A stretch of 45,346 nt of DNA from positions 1 through 45,346 of the forward strand of contig NZ_BMNQ01000024.1 of assembly GCF_014646635.1 (NCBI RefSeq), read 5' to 3'. The notes under the pieces are model-generated. The model did no database searches. It had not been told where the DNA came from and saw only the letters and a list, made by a program, of their open reading frames with translations. Both the position numbers and the translations under genes were made by a program. Of the stretch, positions 16,405-25,186 are shown piece after piece; within the stretch, counting starts at the first letter, position 1, and each line of letters opens with the position of its first letter. This stretch comes from Lentibacillus kapialis. Its GTDB lineage: Bacteria > Bacillota > Bacilli > Bacillales > Amphibacillaceae.

Positions 16405-17355
16405 ATGAGCATACCACCTATTATCCAGGCCATCAAAACATATGATACGGTTATCATTCACCGACATGTACGACCGGATCCGGATGCGGTTGGCTCCCAG
16501 GCCGGTCTTAAAGAAATCATCAAGCAATCATTTCCTGATAAGGACGTTTATATTACCGGAAAAGCGGATCCATCTTTGGAGTTTCTAGCACGAATGGATG
16601 AAATTGACGATCATACATATGAAAATGCGCTTGTAGTTGTCTGTGATACGGCTAATGCCGCTCGTATCGATGATCAGCGGTATAAGCTTGGTGAAAAACT
16701 GATTAAAATCGATCACCATCCGGAAGTTGACCCATATGGTGACGTGATATGGGTGGATACAAGTGCAAGTTCGACCTGCGAAATGATTTATGATTTGTAT
16801 CAGCAGGCAAAAGAAGATGGGTTTATTGTCAACGATGAAGCAGCCCGGCTTATTTATGCCGGCATCGTTGGTGATACCGGACGATTTCTATTTCCAAGTA
16901 CAACCAAGAAAACATTTCAGCATGCCGCTGACCTCGTGACCTATCAATTTGACCGGCCAAGTCTGTATGACAACATCTATAATATAAAAGATAATATTGC
17001 GAAACTGCAGGGCTATATTCTGCAGCAATTTGAACTGTCGGATGCAGGATTGAGTACTGTTAAACTGTCAAAAAAACTGTTGGACAAATATGGGGTCAGT
17101 CCGAATGAAACTGGTCAGCTTGTAAGCGTATTGGGGAATATTGCAGGTATTAAGGCCTGGGCATTATTTATTGAAGAAGATGATATCATCAGGGTGCGTC
17201 TTCGTTCAAAGGGGCCTTCCATTAATCAAGTTGCCGCTGAATATAACGGTGGAGGACATCCTATGGCTTCAGGAGCCACTGTCAAGACATGGGAAGAAGC
17301 AGACAGCGTGATAAAGGACCTTGATCAGGTATGTATGAATTTTAAGTCACGATGA
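16405..17355 (+). CDS. nrnA: NrnA: nanoRNase / pAp phosphatase
   Basis: NrnA (YtqI) degrades 2-5 nt RNAs and hydrolyses 3',5'-pAp to AMP. The 316-residue protein has the DHH-phosphoesterase motifs: HRHVRPDPDAVGSQAG (about 19-34), VVVCDTANAARID (about 75-87), IKIDHHPEVD (the DHH motif, about 99-108) and DTGRFLF. The DHHA1 RNA-binding motif GGGHPMASGATV lies near the end (about 285-296). AAGGAG precedes the ATG. It diverges from ytpI by about 100 bases and has its own terminator. Confidence 0.96.
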   Translation: MSIPPIIQAIKTYDTVIIHRHVRPDPDAVGSQAGLKEIIKQSFPDKDVYITGKADPSLEFLARMDEIDDHTYENALVVVCDTANAARIDDQRYKLGEKLIKIDHHPEVDPYGDVIWVDTSASSTCEMIYDLYQQAKEDGFIVNDEAARLIYAGIVGDTGRFLFPSTTKKTFQHAADLVTYQFDRPSLYDNIYNIKDNIAKLQGYILQQFELSDAGLSTVKLSKKLLDKYGVSPNETGQLVSVLGNIAGIKAWALFIEEDDIIRVRLRSKGPSINQVAAEYNGGGHPMASGATVKTWEEADSVIKDLDQVCMNFKSR

Positions 17356-17360
17356 TGAAT

Positions 17361-17394
17361 GAGGCTATCCCCAATTTGGGAATAGCCTCTTTAT
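17361..17394 (+). terminator. Terminator after nrnA
   Basis: A 12-bp stem with one mismatch (GAGGCTATCCCC with GGGAATAGCCTC) has a short loop and TTTATT after it. It starts six bases after the stop. Confidence 0.85.
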
Positions 17395-17465
17395 TCGAAA
17401 AATAATTATTCATCTGTATAACGATGGGCGGATTGTATTCTTGTGACTGAGGTGGCAAGTGTGCC

Positions 17466-17672
17466 TCATTCGTTTCTAAGAGTTTTTTGTGCAGGTAAAG
17501 GAATAAACCAGCACCCGGTGTTCGTATGGTCACGATGCACATAAAGGCCTTCCCGGTCAATTGAACGCTGCATCAGCCGGATTAATTCTGCAGACTCGGC
17601 GTATGCTGTTTTCCCCTCTTTTAGCTCGGCAATTTTCGCATCACGCAGACGACGGTAACTCATTACGGGCAT
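17466..17672 (-). CDS. Small protein, 68 residues, unknown function
   Basis: The ATG at 17672 follows GAGGGAG with about ten bases between. The product is rich in charged residues (SYRRLRDAKIAELKEGKTAYAESAELIRLMQR) and ends with a short hydrophobic GCWFIPLP stretch. A TATAAT lies on the minus strand at 17721-17716. It follows ytrI in the same direction with a 104-base gap, so read-through is possible. I do not recognise the family. It overlaps nothing else, which supports a real gene, but the evidence is modest. Confidence 0.55.
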   Translation of the reverse strand: MPVMSYRRLRDAKIAELKEGKTAYAESAELIRLMQRSIDREGLYVHRDHTNTGCWFIPLPAQKTLRNE

Positions 17673-17776
17673 ATTAATCCAACTCCCTCTCAAAGAGTAG
17701 TTCGGTGCTAATTTTATTATATATGTTTAGAGGGGAAATGACCGTAAAAGTATCAATATTTCATAAAATGTTCACA

Positions 17777-18277
17777 CTATTCCGCTATCTCAGCTTCAAC
17801 TGCCAGCTTGACTGTGTGATGGATAATGAGTGTATCGACAGTAAATTGATAAGTGAAATCATCAACTGTGAAATCTTTGTTCTCAATTGTAGCTTTTAAT
17901 AAGCCATCACTTTCGGAAATGATGGATACATCTTTTCCGACAATATGTGTGATTTCCTCTTTTATTAATTCCTCCAAGTCATGTATAATTAAACTATCAG
18001 GCAAATCTTCTTCGTTCGTTATCGATATGTCAATCGTTTCCACTTTAATCGGTTCTTTTGATTTTTCATCAAGATTCTCGTTGTCCTCTAGTAATGCTTC
18101 ATTTTGGTTTTTAAGCTCTGTTACTTCTGATTTCAGGTTGCGGTTTTCTGCCAAAAGCTCACCATACATAGAACCATGCATATATATAAAAATAAAATAG
18201 GAAAAGACCGCACCGGCAAAGGCCCCTGCCAGGAAGCGCTGAACGGATTTTTTTTTATAATATGGCGGAATATGCAT
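17777..18277 (-). CDS. ytrI: Sporulation membrane protein YtrI
   Basis: This 166-residue protein has a basic N-terminus, one transmembrane segment (FLAGAFAGAVFSYFIFIYMHG, about 15-35), a coiled coil (ELLAENRNLKSEVTELKNQNEALLEDNENLDEK, about 39-71) and a globular C-terminal domain. YtrI is known in B. subtilis as a sigma-E controlled sporulation protein. Its start overlaps the ytrH stop by one base (TAATG), so translation is probably coupled. Confidence 0.9.
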   Translation of the reverse strand: MHIPPYYKKKSVQRFLAGAFAGAVFSYFIFIYMHGSMYGELLAENRNLKSEVTELKNQNEALLEDNENLDEKSKEPIKVETIDISITNEEDLPDSLIIHDLEELIKEEITHIVGKDVSIISESDGLLKATIENKDFTVDDFTYQFTVDTLIIHHTVKLAVEAEIAE

Positions 18278-18612
18278 TACCCGACATCCTCCTGAATCAG
18301 CCAGCCAATGATGGTAATACCGGCTTTAACTCCACCCATTGCTGTTAAAATAAGCATGATCTGTTTAAACAGGTCAAAAGTGGATCCGTTCAGAAGTCCT
18401 TTTTCAAAATTGGCAATGGCATCAAATGTACCACCAATTGCTGCTACAATTGCCCAAATTCGAAGTCTGTCAGCAATCCTGTTCATTTGGGTGAAAGGTG
18501 CATCTCCTGTCACAAATGCGCCAATGCTGCCGATTATGGCACCGCCCACAATGACACCGAACGCTATGAAAAAACAATGAATGAGTTGAGCTATAAACCG
18601 TTCTTCCATCAT
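18277..18612 (-). CDS. ytrH: Sporulation membrane protein YtrH
   Basis: This is a 111-residue hydrophobic protein with about three membrane segments: FFIAFGVIVGGAIIGSIGAFV (about 13-33), IWAIVAAIGGTFDAIANF (about 51-68) and the C-terminal IMLILTAMGGVKAGITIIGW. AAGGAGCG precedes two adjacent ATG codons; the second (18609) has slightly better spacing. It forms an operon with ytrI. A sigma-E-like promoter lies upstream. The gene is divergent from dnaE, as in B. subtilis. Confidence 0.92.
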   Translation of the reverse strand: MMEERFIAQLIHCFFIAFGVIVGGAIIGSIGAFVTGDAPFTQMNRIADRLRIWAIVAAIGGTFDAIANFEKGLLNGSTFDLFKQIMLILTAMGGVKAGITIIGWLIQEDVG

Positions 18613-18639
18613 GAACGCTCCTTGTCTATATATTACTAA

Positions 18640-18668
18640 ATTTTATGAGCGGCATGGACAAGATATGT
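18640..18668 (-). promoter_or_regulatory. Sigma-E-like promoter of ytrH-ytrI
   Basis: On the minus strand, ACATATC (18668-18662) and CATAAAAT (18647-18640) are spaced by 14 bases, which fits the sigma-E -35/-10 layout as I recall it. This agrees with mother-cell expression of ytrHI in B. subtilis. Confidence 0.5.
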
Positions 18669-18753
18669 CTGAGTGCATGAAATGTATCAAATGCAGTTTT
18701 TAGCAAGATTAGCTATAATGAGTGTACATAAATAAAAGGAGAAGTGGAGCAGC

Positions 18754-21700
18754 ATGTCGTTCACGCATTTACAAGTCCGAAGCGGATACAGTTTTATGAA
18801 AAGCACCATAACCGTTGAAAAACTGGCTGAAAAAGCTAAGGAATTAGAATTTGATGCGTTGGCTCTCACCGATGAACATGTATTGTATGGTGCCATCCCT
18901 TTTTATAAAGCTTGTCAGCAAAATGGGATAAAGCCGATCATCGGCATGAACGTGATGGTCACTTCTTCAGAGGAAGAGCCGGACTACTGCATTTTGTTAG
19001 CTAAAAATAATCATGGCTATCAAAATTTAATTCAATTGAGCACTCATATTCAGTTATCACACCATAACGGTATAGACCATTCTGAGCTTGTATCATACAG
19101 TGATGATCTGATATGTGTCATTATTACAGCGGACTCCAAATTGGGTGCGCTGCTGGCAGATGACCCATATAACAGGGTGAAGGATTACCTGGATACAAGA
19201 TGGCATATGTTTAATAAGGATGACTTTTATCTTGGTGTTCAGGACCATGGCCTGCCCGAAGAACACAAGATTAATCAGGCTGTTAAAGCATTCCGGGAAG
19301 TGTATCAGACGAAAGCGGTTTTAGTGAATGACGTCAGATACATCGATCAGAAGGATGATGCGGCGTATGATTGTCTGCGCTCGATGAAGGATGACAAAAA
19401 ATGGCCGCTTCGGATCACAGATCGCACAGTTAAAGAACGCTATTTGCGCTCAGTGTCTGAGATGGAAGAACTGTTTGGGCAGACTTGGCCGAAAGTGATT
19501 GAGGAAACAGCTGTCATTGCTGCGAATTGTAATGTGAAGCTGAATTTTGATATGAGAATGCTGCCTTCTTATCCAGTTCCGGGATACACAGATGCCCATA
19601 CATACCTTGAGAAAATATGCTTTGAAAATGTCAGGCAAAAATATAGGATTATGACAGAAGAAATATATAGCCGCCTTACGTATGAATTGAACGTTATTCA
19701 GTCGATGCAGTTCAGTGATTACTTTTTGATTGTCTGGGATTTTGTTGACTATGCAAAAAAACATGACATTTTGGTCGGACCGGGTCGGGGCTCTGCTGCC
19801 GGTTCACTTGTTGCTTATGTATTGGGAATTACAGAAGTTGATCCGATGAAATATGGTTTGCTGTTTGAGAGGTTCCTGAATCCCGAACGTGTCACGATGC
19901 CTGATATCGATATTGATTTTTCCGATCACAGACGGGATGAAGTGATTGAATACGTACGTGACAAATACGGAGACGATCATGTCGCACAAATCATTACATT
20001 CGGGACGTTTGCAGCCAGATCCGTATTGCGGGAGCTGTTTAAAACGATGGATGTCGACCAACAGGATGCTTATTTTATTTTAAAAGAAATACCCGCTCAG
20101 GCAAGGGGACCAATTGCAACCTGTGTAAAAGAATCTCAGGATCTGCAGCAGTATATTAAGCAATCTGAGAAATTGAAAGTTCTCTTTACAATTGCCGCAA
20201 AATTGGAAGGATTGCCGAGACATATGTCTACACATGCGGCCGGGGTTGTCATCAGCGAGGAGTCGCTCGTCAAGCATGTTCCGTTGAACGTCGGAACCCA
20301 CGACACCTATTTGACACAGTATGCTATGAATGATTTAGAATCAATCGGGTTATTGAAGATGGATTTTCTTGGACTGCGTAATTTAACATTATTGGAAAAG
20401 ATCCTTCAGACACTTCAGTTTACTGAAAAACTGACAATTAAACTGGCGGACATACCAGACGAAGATGAAGATACTTACAATTTGCTGCAGCAGGGGAAGA
20501 CGAATGGTGTTTTTCAATTGGAATCTCAAGGTATGAAACAGGTACTTATACGTCTGAAGCCGACAACGTTTGAGGATATTGTAGCCGTCAACGCCCTGTT
20601 CCGCCCTGGTCCGATGGAAAACATTCCGGTTTATATTGATCGCAAACATGGCCGGGAGAAAATCACATATCCGCATCCCGATCTGGAACCTATTTTGAAA
20701 AAAACGTACGGGGTACTGATATACCAAGAACAAATTATGCAGATTGCCCATGAAATTGCCGGGTTTTCATTGGGGCAGGCTGATATTTTACGCCGGGCAG
20801 TCAGTAAGAAGCAGCAGCAGGTAATGGATCAACAGCGCGAAGTCTTTATTCGGGGCTGTCTTGACAACGGGTATACGGAATCTGTAGCCGAAGAAATGTT
20901 CCAGTGGATTGTTAAGTTTTCCAATTATGGTTTTAACAGGAGTCATGCCGTTGCATACAGTAAAATTTCCTATCAGCTTGCATACCTGAAGGCCCATTAT
21001 CCTGCCGGCTTTTTTGCAGAGTTACTGAGTTCAGTAGGTAATCAGCAGGATAAAGCAGATGTCTATATAAAAGAATTGAAAGATTTCGATCTCTCATTAG
21101 CACAACCTTCCATCAACAAAAGTTTTGGCAAATATTCAGTGGAAAACAAGCGAATCCGGATGGGTTTTCAGGCTATTAAGGGTATTGGACATCAGGCTAT
21201 TAAAGAAATAATCCAGGTAAGAAAGGAGGGCCTGTTCAAGAGCCTGTTTGATTTTTGTTTACGGGTATCACTTTCGGTGATTAACCGTAAGACGCTGGAA
21301 ACACTGGTGATGGCAGGAGTGTTTGATGAGATTTATGGAAACCGGGCAAGTCTTCTGGCATCAATAGACCAGGCCCTGGAGCAGGGGGAGTTGTTTAAAG
21401 AATTCAGAGGGCAGTCAAATCTTTTTCGAGACAGGATTGACCTTGAAGAAAATTATGTTTCGATAGAAGATTTTAGCCTTATGAAAAAGTTAGCGGATGA
21501 GAAAGAACTTCTGGGCATTTATGTATCCAGTCATCCGTTTAATAATTATCGTAATGTGTTAAAAGCAAATGGCTATATCGCCATGTCGGATGCAGAAGGA
21601 ATGGAAGGAAAGCGAAACTTGAAAAGTGCCGGAATCGTACAAACAATTAAAACAATCCGGACGAAGCGTGGTGACCCGATGGCATTCTTGACACTTGGTG

Positions 21701-22134
21701 ATGAAACAGGCGACTTGGAGGCTGTTGTATTTCCGGATTTGTACAGGGAAGTGCACCGTTGGCTTTCAGAGGATATGCTCGTAATATTCAGTGGAAAGAT
21801 TGAGCGTCGTAACAGGCAACTTCAATGGATTGTGTCTGGTATGGACATGTTTAGCAAACAAGAGTGGGAAGTTAATGAAGGCGAGCGCTTATTTATCAAA
21901 TTAACTGAGGATCATCGTGATAATGCACTTCCAGTTATTAAAAATATCACAAGTAAAAACCCCGGCAGGACACCTGTCATCATTTATGATCAAAAAGAAG
22001 GCAGGACCTATCAACTATCCCATGCTTATCTTGTCCAGCCTGATAAAACATGTATGGATTTGCTGAGAAGTCATTTCGGTACAGGTAATGTTGTGCTGGA
22101 CTCGGTCAATAGAAAACGAAAAGGAGAAAAGTGA
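18754..22134 (+). CDS. dnaE: DNA polymerase III alpha subunit DnaE
   Basis: DnaE is the second replicative polymerase of Firmicutes and extends RNA primers, mainly on the lagging strand. The 1126-residue protein has an N-terminal PHP domain, the polymerase palm with the catalytic aspartates in PDIDIDFSD (about 385-393), the GPGRGSAAGSLVAY motif, helix-hairpin-helix segments (about 800-860) and a C-terminal OB fold (about 960-1040). The PHP domain looks partly degenerate: THLQVRSGYS has Arg where the second His of HxxxH is expected. There is no 3'-5' exonuclease domain. A TATAAT at 18714-18719 may serve its promoter. Confidence 0.97.
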   Translation: MSFTHLQVRSGYSFMKSTITVEKLAEKAKELEFDALALTDEHVLYGAIPFYKACQQNGIKPIIGMNVMVTSSEEEPDYCILLAKNNHGYQNLIQLSTHIQLSHHNGIDHSELVSYSDDLICVIITADSKLGALLADDPYNRVKDYLDTRWHMFNKDDFYLGVQDHGLPEEHKINQAVKAFREVYQTKAVLVNDVRYIDQKDDAAYDCLRSMKDDKKWPLRITDRTVKERYLRSVSEMEELFGQTWPKVIEETAVIAANCNVKLNFDMRMLPSYPVPGYTDAHTYLEKICFENVRQKYRIMTEEIYSRLTYELNVIQSMQFSDYFLIVWDFVDYAKKHDILVGPGRGSAAGSLVAYVLGITEVDPMKYGLLFERFLNPERVTMPDIDIDFSDHRRDEVIEYVRDKYGDDHVAQIITFGTFAARSVLRELFKTMDVDQQDAYFILKEIPAQARGPIATCVKESQDLQQYIKQSEKLKVLFTIAAKLEGLPRHMSTHAAGVVISEESLVKHVPLNVGTHDTYLTQYAMNDLESIGLLKMDFLGLRNLTLLEKILQTLQFTEKLTIKLADIPDEDEDTYNLLQQGKTNGVFQLESQGMKQVLIRLKPTTFEDIVAVNALFRPGPMENIPVYIDRKHGREKITYPHPDLEPILKKTYGVLIYQEQIMQIAHEIAGFSLGQADILRRAVSKKQQQVMDQQREVFIRGCLDNGYTESVAEEMFQWIVKFSNYGFNRSHAVAYSKISYQLAYLKAHYPAGFFAELLSSVGNQQDKADVYIKELKDFDLSLAQPSINKSFGKYSVENKRIRMGFQAIKGIGHQAIKEIIQVRKEGLFKSLFDFCLRVSLSVINRKTLETLVMAGVFDEIYGNRASLLASIDQALEQGELFKEFRGQSNLFRDRIDLEENYVSIEDFSLMKKLADEKELLGIYVSSHPFNNYRNVLKANGYIAMSDAEGMEGKRNLKSAGIVQTIKTIRTKRGDPMAFLTLGDETGDLEAVVFPDLYREVHRWLSEDMLVIFSGKIERRNRQLQWIVSGMDMFSKQEWEVNEGERLFIKLTEDHRDNALPVIKNITSKNPGRTPVIIYDQKEGRTYQLSHAYLVQPDKTCMDLLRSHFGTGNVVLDSVNRKRKGEK

Positions 22135-22154
22135 CAAGACCATCCATTTTTTTC

Positions 22155-22206
22155 TTTACATAGACAAGCGATTTGTTATAATGAAACCACTAAGTGGTCT
22201 GACCAC
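22155..22206 (+). promoter_or_regulatory. Malic enzyme promoter with GntR/FadR-type operator
   Basis: TTTACA (22155-22160) and TATAAT (22177-22182) are spaced by 16 bases. A perfect 13-bp palindrome, GTGGTCTGACCAC (22194-22206), follows at about +5 to +17. Its core TGGTCTGACCA matches the operator type bound by FadR-subfamily GntR regulators. A regulator of that family is encoded by the next gene but one promoter unit downstream (23593). Confidence 0.72.
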
Positions 22207-22326
22207 CCTGTTAGTGAATTCGTTTCCCAAAGCTCTGAGTGGCTTCCAGATCTCCACAGATCGTGGACGGTTGTGGAAGGACAGACGAAATGACTCTTTG
22301 GGCTACCCTATAAAGGAGTGAATAGT

Positions 22327-23565
22327 TTGCCAAATTTAAGAGATGAAGCATTGCATATTCATAAAATGAACAAAGGAAAACTTTCGACCGAGGCCAAAAT
22401 TCCTGTCCGTAATGCACGGGATTTGAGTTTGGCTTATTCGCCAGGAGTGGCAGAACCGTGTAAAGAAATTTATGATCATAAAGACAATGTATATGAGTAT
22501 ACGATGAAGGGAAACATGGTCGCAGTCGTAAGTAACGGATCAGCGGTACTGGGACTCGGAAATATCGGGGCCGAAGCGTCATTGCCTGTAATGGAAGGAA
22601 AATCTGTCCTGTTTAAGAGTTTTGCAGGGGTGGATTCCTTTCCTATCTGCCTCGATTCGCATGATGTCGATAAAATCGTTGAAACAGTTAAAATGATGCA
22701 ACCGTCATTCGGCGGCGTCAACCTGGAGGACATCGCGGCGCCCAATTGTTTTATAATTGAAGAACGTCTAAAAAAAGAAACAAGCATCCCTATTTTTCAT
22801 GATGATCAGCATGGAACGGCCATTGTTACTGTTGCCGGTTTGATGAATGCACTGAAATTATCCGGCAAATCATTCTCGGATATTAAGGTTGTGGCTAACG
22901 GTGCCGGTGCTGCGGGTATAGCTATTATGAAACTATTGTATAGTCTTGGCGTACGTGACATGATTATGTGTGATTCAAAAGGCGCCATTTTTGAAGGCAG
23001 AAACTATGGTATGAACGATGTTAAAGAAGAAGTTGCTAAAATGACCAATAAAGACAAAGTGGAGGGATCGCTGGAAGAAGTGCTTGAAGGCGCGGATGTG
23101 TTTATTGGCGTGTCTGTCGGTGATCTGCTGTCAAAAGACATGGTGAAGAAGATGGAGGACGATCCGATTATCTTTGCTATGGCAAACCCTGATCCGGAGA
23201 TCTTGCCAGGTGATGCAAAGGAAGCAGGTGCCAAGGTCATTGGAACCGGACGCTCCGACTTCCCTAACCAGGTTAACAATGTTCTTGCATTCCCAGGTAT
23301 TTTCAGAGGGGCATTGGACGTTCGGGCAACGCGTATCAACGAACGAATGAAAATTGCTGCGGCAGAAGCTATTGCATCGCTTATAACAGAAAGTGAACTG
23401 AGTGAAGACTATGTAATCCCGGCTCCATTTGATCCTAGAGTTGCACCCCTTGTAGCATCGAGTGTTGCACAGGCGGCAATGGAATCAGGTGTTGCCAGAA
23501 TCAATGTTAATCCGGAAAGTGTGGCTGAAAAAACAAGAAGGCTAACAAAAATAGATGAGGAGTAA
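22327..23565 (+). CDS. ytsJ: NADP-type malic enzyme (YtsJ)
   Basis: It oxidatively decarboxylates L-malate to pyruvate and CO2. YtsJ is the main NADPH-forming malic enzyme of B. subtilis. The 412-residue protein shows RNARDLSLAYSPGVAEPC (about 25-42), YTMKGNMVAVVSNGSAVLGLGNIG (substrate site, about 58-81), FGGVNLEDIAAPNCF, FHDDQHGTAIV (about 156-166) and the NAD(P) fold VVANGAGAAGIAI (about 190). The TTG at 22327 lies eight bases after AAAGGAG; the GTG at 22318 overlaps that site. A leader of roughly 135 bases with an operator precedes it. The regulator gene starts 28 bases after its stop. Confidence 0.95.
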   Translation: MPNLRDEALHIHKMNKGKLSTEAKIPVRNARDLSLAYSPGVAEPCKEIYDHKDNVYEYTMKGNMVAVVSNGSAVLGLGNIGAEASLPVMEGKSVLFKSFAGVDSFPICLDSHDVDKIVETVKMMQPSFGGVNLEDIAAPNCFIIEERLKKETSIPIFHDDQHGTAIVTVAGLMNALKLSGKSFSDIKVVANGAGAAGIAIMKLLYSLGVRDMIMCDSKGAIFEGRNYGMNDVKEEVAKMTNKDKVEGSLEEVLEGADVFIGVSVGDLLSKDMVKKMEDDPIIFAMANPDPEILPGDAKEAGAKVIGTGRSDFPNQVNNVLAFPGIFRGALDVRATRINERMKIAAAEAIASLITESELSEDYVIPAPFDPRVAPLVASSVAQAAMESGVARINVNPESVAEKTRRLTKIDEE

Positions 23566-23592
23566 GAACCTCTTAAAGGAGTGACTGCGACG

Positions 23593-24213
23593 GTGTCCAC
23601 GTCACCACAACAAAAAGTATATCAAGGGGTTTTGCACGAAATCCGCAAATATATTGACTCTCATGAATTAAAGCCGGGCGATAAACTTCCATCTGAGCGG
23701 GAACTTTCCGAAAAATTGCAGGCCGGCAGATCTTCAGTCCGTGAAGCACTTAGGGCAATGGAACTGTTGGGATTGATTGAAACAAGGCACGGCGAAGGGA
23801 CCTTTTTAAGTCCTTACCGGCCTTACCACTCAGTTGAGGTGCTTTCGTCTTTCGTTCTCCAGGGAGCCAAGACGAAGAATGATCTATTATTTGCCAAAAA
23901 AATAATTGAAAAAGAAGCGGCCAGGATTGCCTATGATCATATTTCTGATGATGATATTGAGGAATTGCGCGAGATTATTCATGACAGTACCTTAAACAGC
24001 AATGAGAAGCATGTAGCATTTTTTCAACTCTTATTTTACAAAACTGAAAACTTGCTACTTGCCAGAGTGTGGCAATTGATGGATGAATTCTCCTATAGCA
24101 TTTCCAGTCTTTCTTATGATCAATCATTTTATTTGGAACTTATAAATCTTTTTCGCTCCAAAAGTTATGGTAAAATAGAAGAATTATTTTACACACCGCC
24201 GGCAAATAAGTGA
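23593..24213 (+). CDS. GntR/FadR-subfamily transcriptional regulator
   Basis: This 206-residue protein has a typical GntR winged helix-turn-helix, with LKPGDKLPSERELSEKLQAGRSSVREALRAMELLGLIETRHGEGTF in about residues 25-70. A short all-helical C-terminal domain of the FCD type follows. The metal-binding His expected in a DxxFH pattern is not seen (AFFQLLFYK), so the domain may bind its ligand without metal. GTG 23593 or GTG 23581 may be the start; the latter overlaps AAAGGAG. It lies between malic enzyme and accD. A perfect palindrome of its family type lies in the malic enzyme promoter, suggesting self-control. Confidence 0.85.
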   Translation: MSTSPQQKVYQGVLHEIRKYIDSHELKPGDKLPSERELSEKLQAGRSSVREALRAMELLGLIETRHGEGTFLSPYRPYHSVEVLSSFVLQGAKTKNDLLFAKKIIEKEAARIAYDHISDDDIEELREIIHDSTLNSNEKHVAFFQLLFYKTENLLLARVWQLMDEFSYSISSLSYDQSFYLELINLFRSKSYGKIEELFYTPPANK

Positions 24214-24325
24214 TATCCGGCTTTTTCAGCTTCTAATATATGAAGCAAATTGTGCCAGTTGCAGTGTATAACCCGGTACTATTGAATAAATGCTCGCCTT
24301 TGCTGTTTAAAAGGAGGAATTTCCC

Positions 24326-25186
24326 TTGCTTAAGGATTTTTTTGGCAAGAAAAAAAAATATGCTACGATACCAAGTGAAAAAAGCAAACTTGAGGTTCCC
24401 GAAGGATTAATGAAAAAATGCACGAATTGCCATAAAATTTATTATCGAAAAGAAATGAACAAAAACATCAATGTTTGCCCAAATTGTGACTACCACCACC
24501 AAATGACTGCTTGGGAGCGGATTGATAGTTTGTTCGATGAAGGGACTTTTGAGGAATGGGATAAGCGGTTTTCAACAACTAACCCGCTGGAATTTCCCGA
24601 ATATGAAACGAAAGTTGAGAAGGACCGAAAAAAAACCGGGTTGAACGAGGGAGTCGTGACCGGGAAAGGGTCGCTTGATGGACAGACGATTGCCTTTAGT
24701 GTGATGGATTCCAACTTCCGGATGGGGAGTATGGGTTCAGTGGTGGGCGAAAAGATTGCACGCGCCATTGAACAAGCGAACGAGCAATCACTGCCTTTTG
24801 TTATTTTTACTGCCTCAGGTGGTGCCCGTATGCAGGAAGGCGTTTTAAGCCTGATGCAAATGGCGAAAACGTCTTTTGCCGTGAAACGTTTTTCCGAATC
24901 AGGCGGTCTGATGATTTCTGTCATGACGCATCCAACCACTGGCGGGGTGTCTGCCAGTTTTGCATCAATCGGTGATTATAATCTGGCTGAACCGGGAGCT
25001 TTGATTGGCTTTGCGGGCCGCAGGATTATTGAGCAGACAATCCGGGAAAAACTGCCGGAGGACTTTCAGACGGCTGAATTTTTATTGAAACACGGTCAGC
25101 TTGATAAGGTAGTTCATCGCCATGAATTAAAGTCCCTCCTTTCCAGAATACTTGTTATGCATCAGAAAGGTGGGAAATTTTCATGA
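24326..25186 (+). CDS. accD: Acetyl-CoA carboxylase carboxyltransferase subunit beta
   Basis: AccD and AccA form the carboxyltransferase that makes malonyl-CoA, the first committed step of fatty acid synthesis. The 286-residue protein has the N-terminal four-Cys zinc ribbon CTNC ... CPNC (about residues 33-55) and the crotonase-like core with [21 protein letters not shown] (about 165-185), [31 protein letters not shown]. The TTG at 24326 follows AAAGGAGGAATTTCCC. The stop overlaps the accA start (ATGA), so the pair is translationally coupled. I saw no convincing FapR site upstream. Confidence 0.97.
   Translation: MLKDFFGKKKKYATIPSEKSKLEVPEGLMKKCTNCHKIYYRKEMNKNINVCPNCDYHHQMTAWERIDSLFDEGTFEEWDKRFSTTNPLEFPEYETKVEKDRKKTGLNEGVVTGKGSLDGQTIAFSVMDSNFRMGSMGSVVGEKIARAIEQANEQSLPFVIFTASGGARMQEGVLSLMQMAKTSFAVKRFSESGGLMISVMTHPTTGGVSASFASIGDYNLAEPGALIGFAGRRIIEQTIREKLPEDFQTAEFLLKHGQLDKVVHRHELKSLLSRILVMHQKGGKFS

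Noticed and set aside
22207-22320. Riboswitch or T-box in the malic enzyme leader
   Set aside because: The leader has some inverted repeats (GATCTCCACAGATC and nearby), but no T-box sequence, specifier loop, known aptamer core or terminator.
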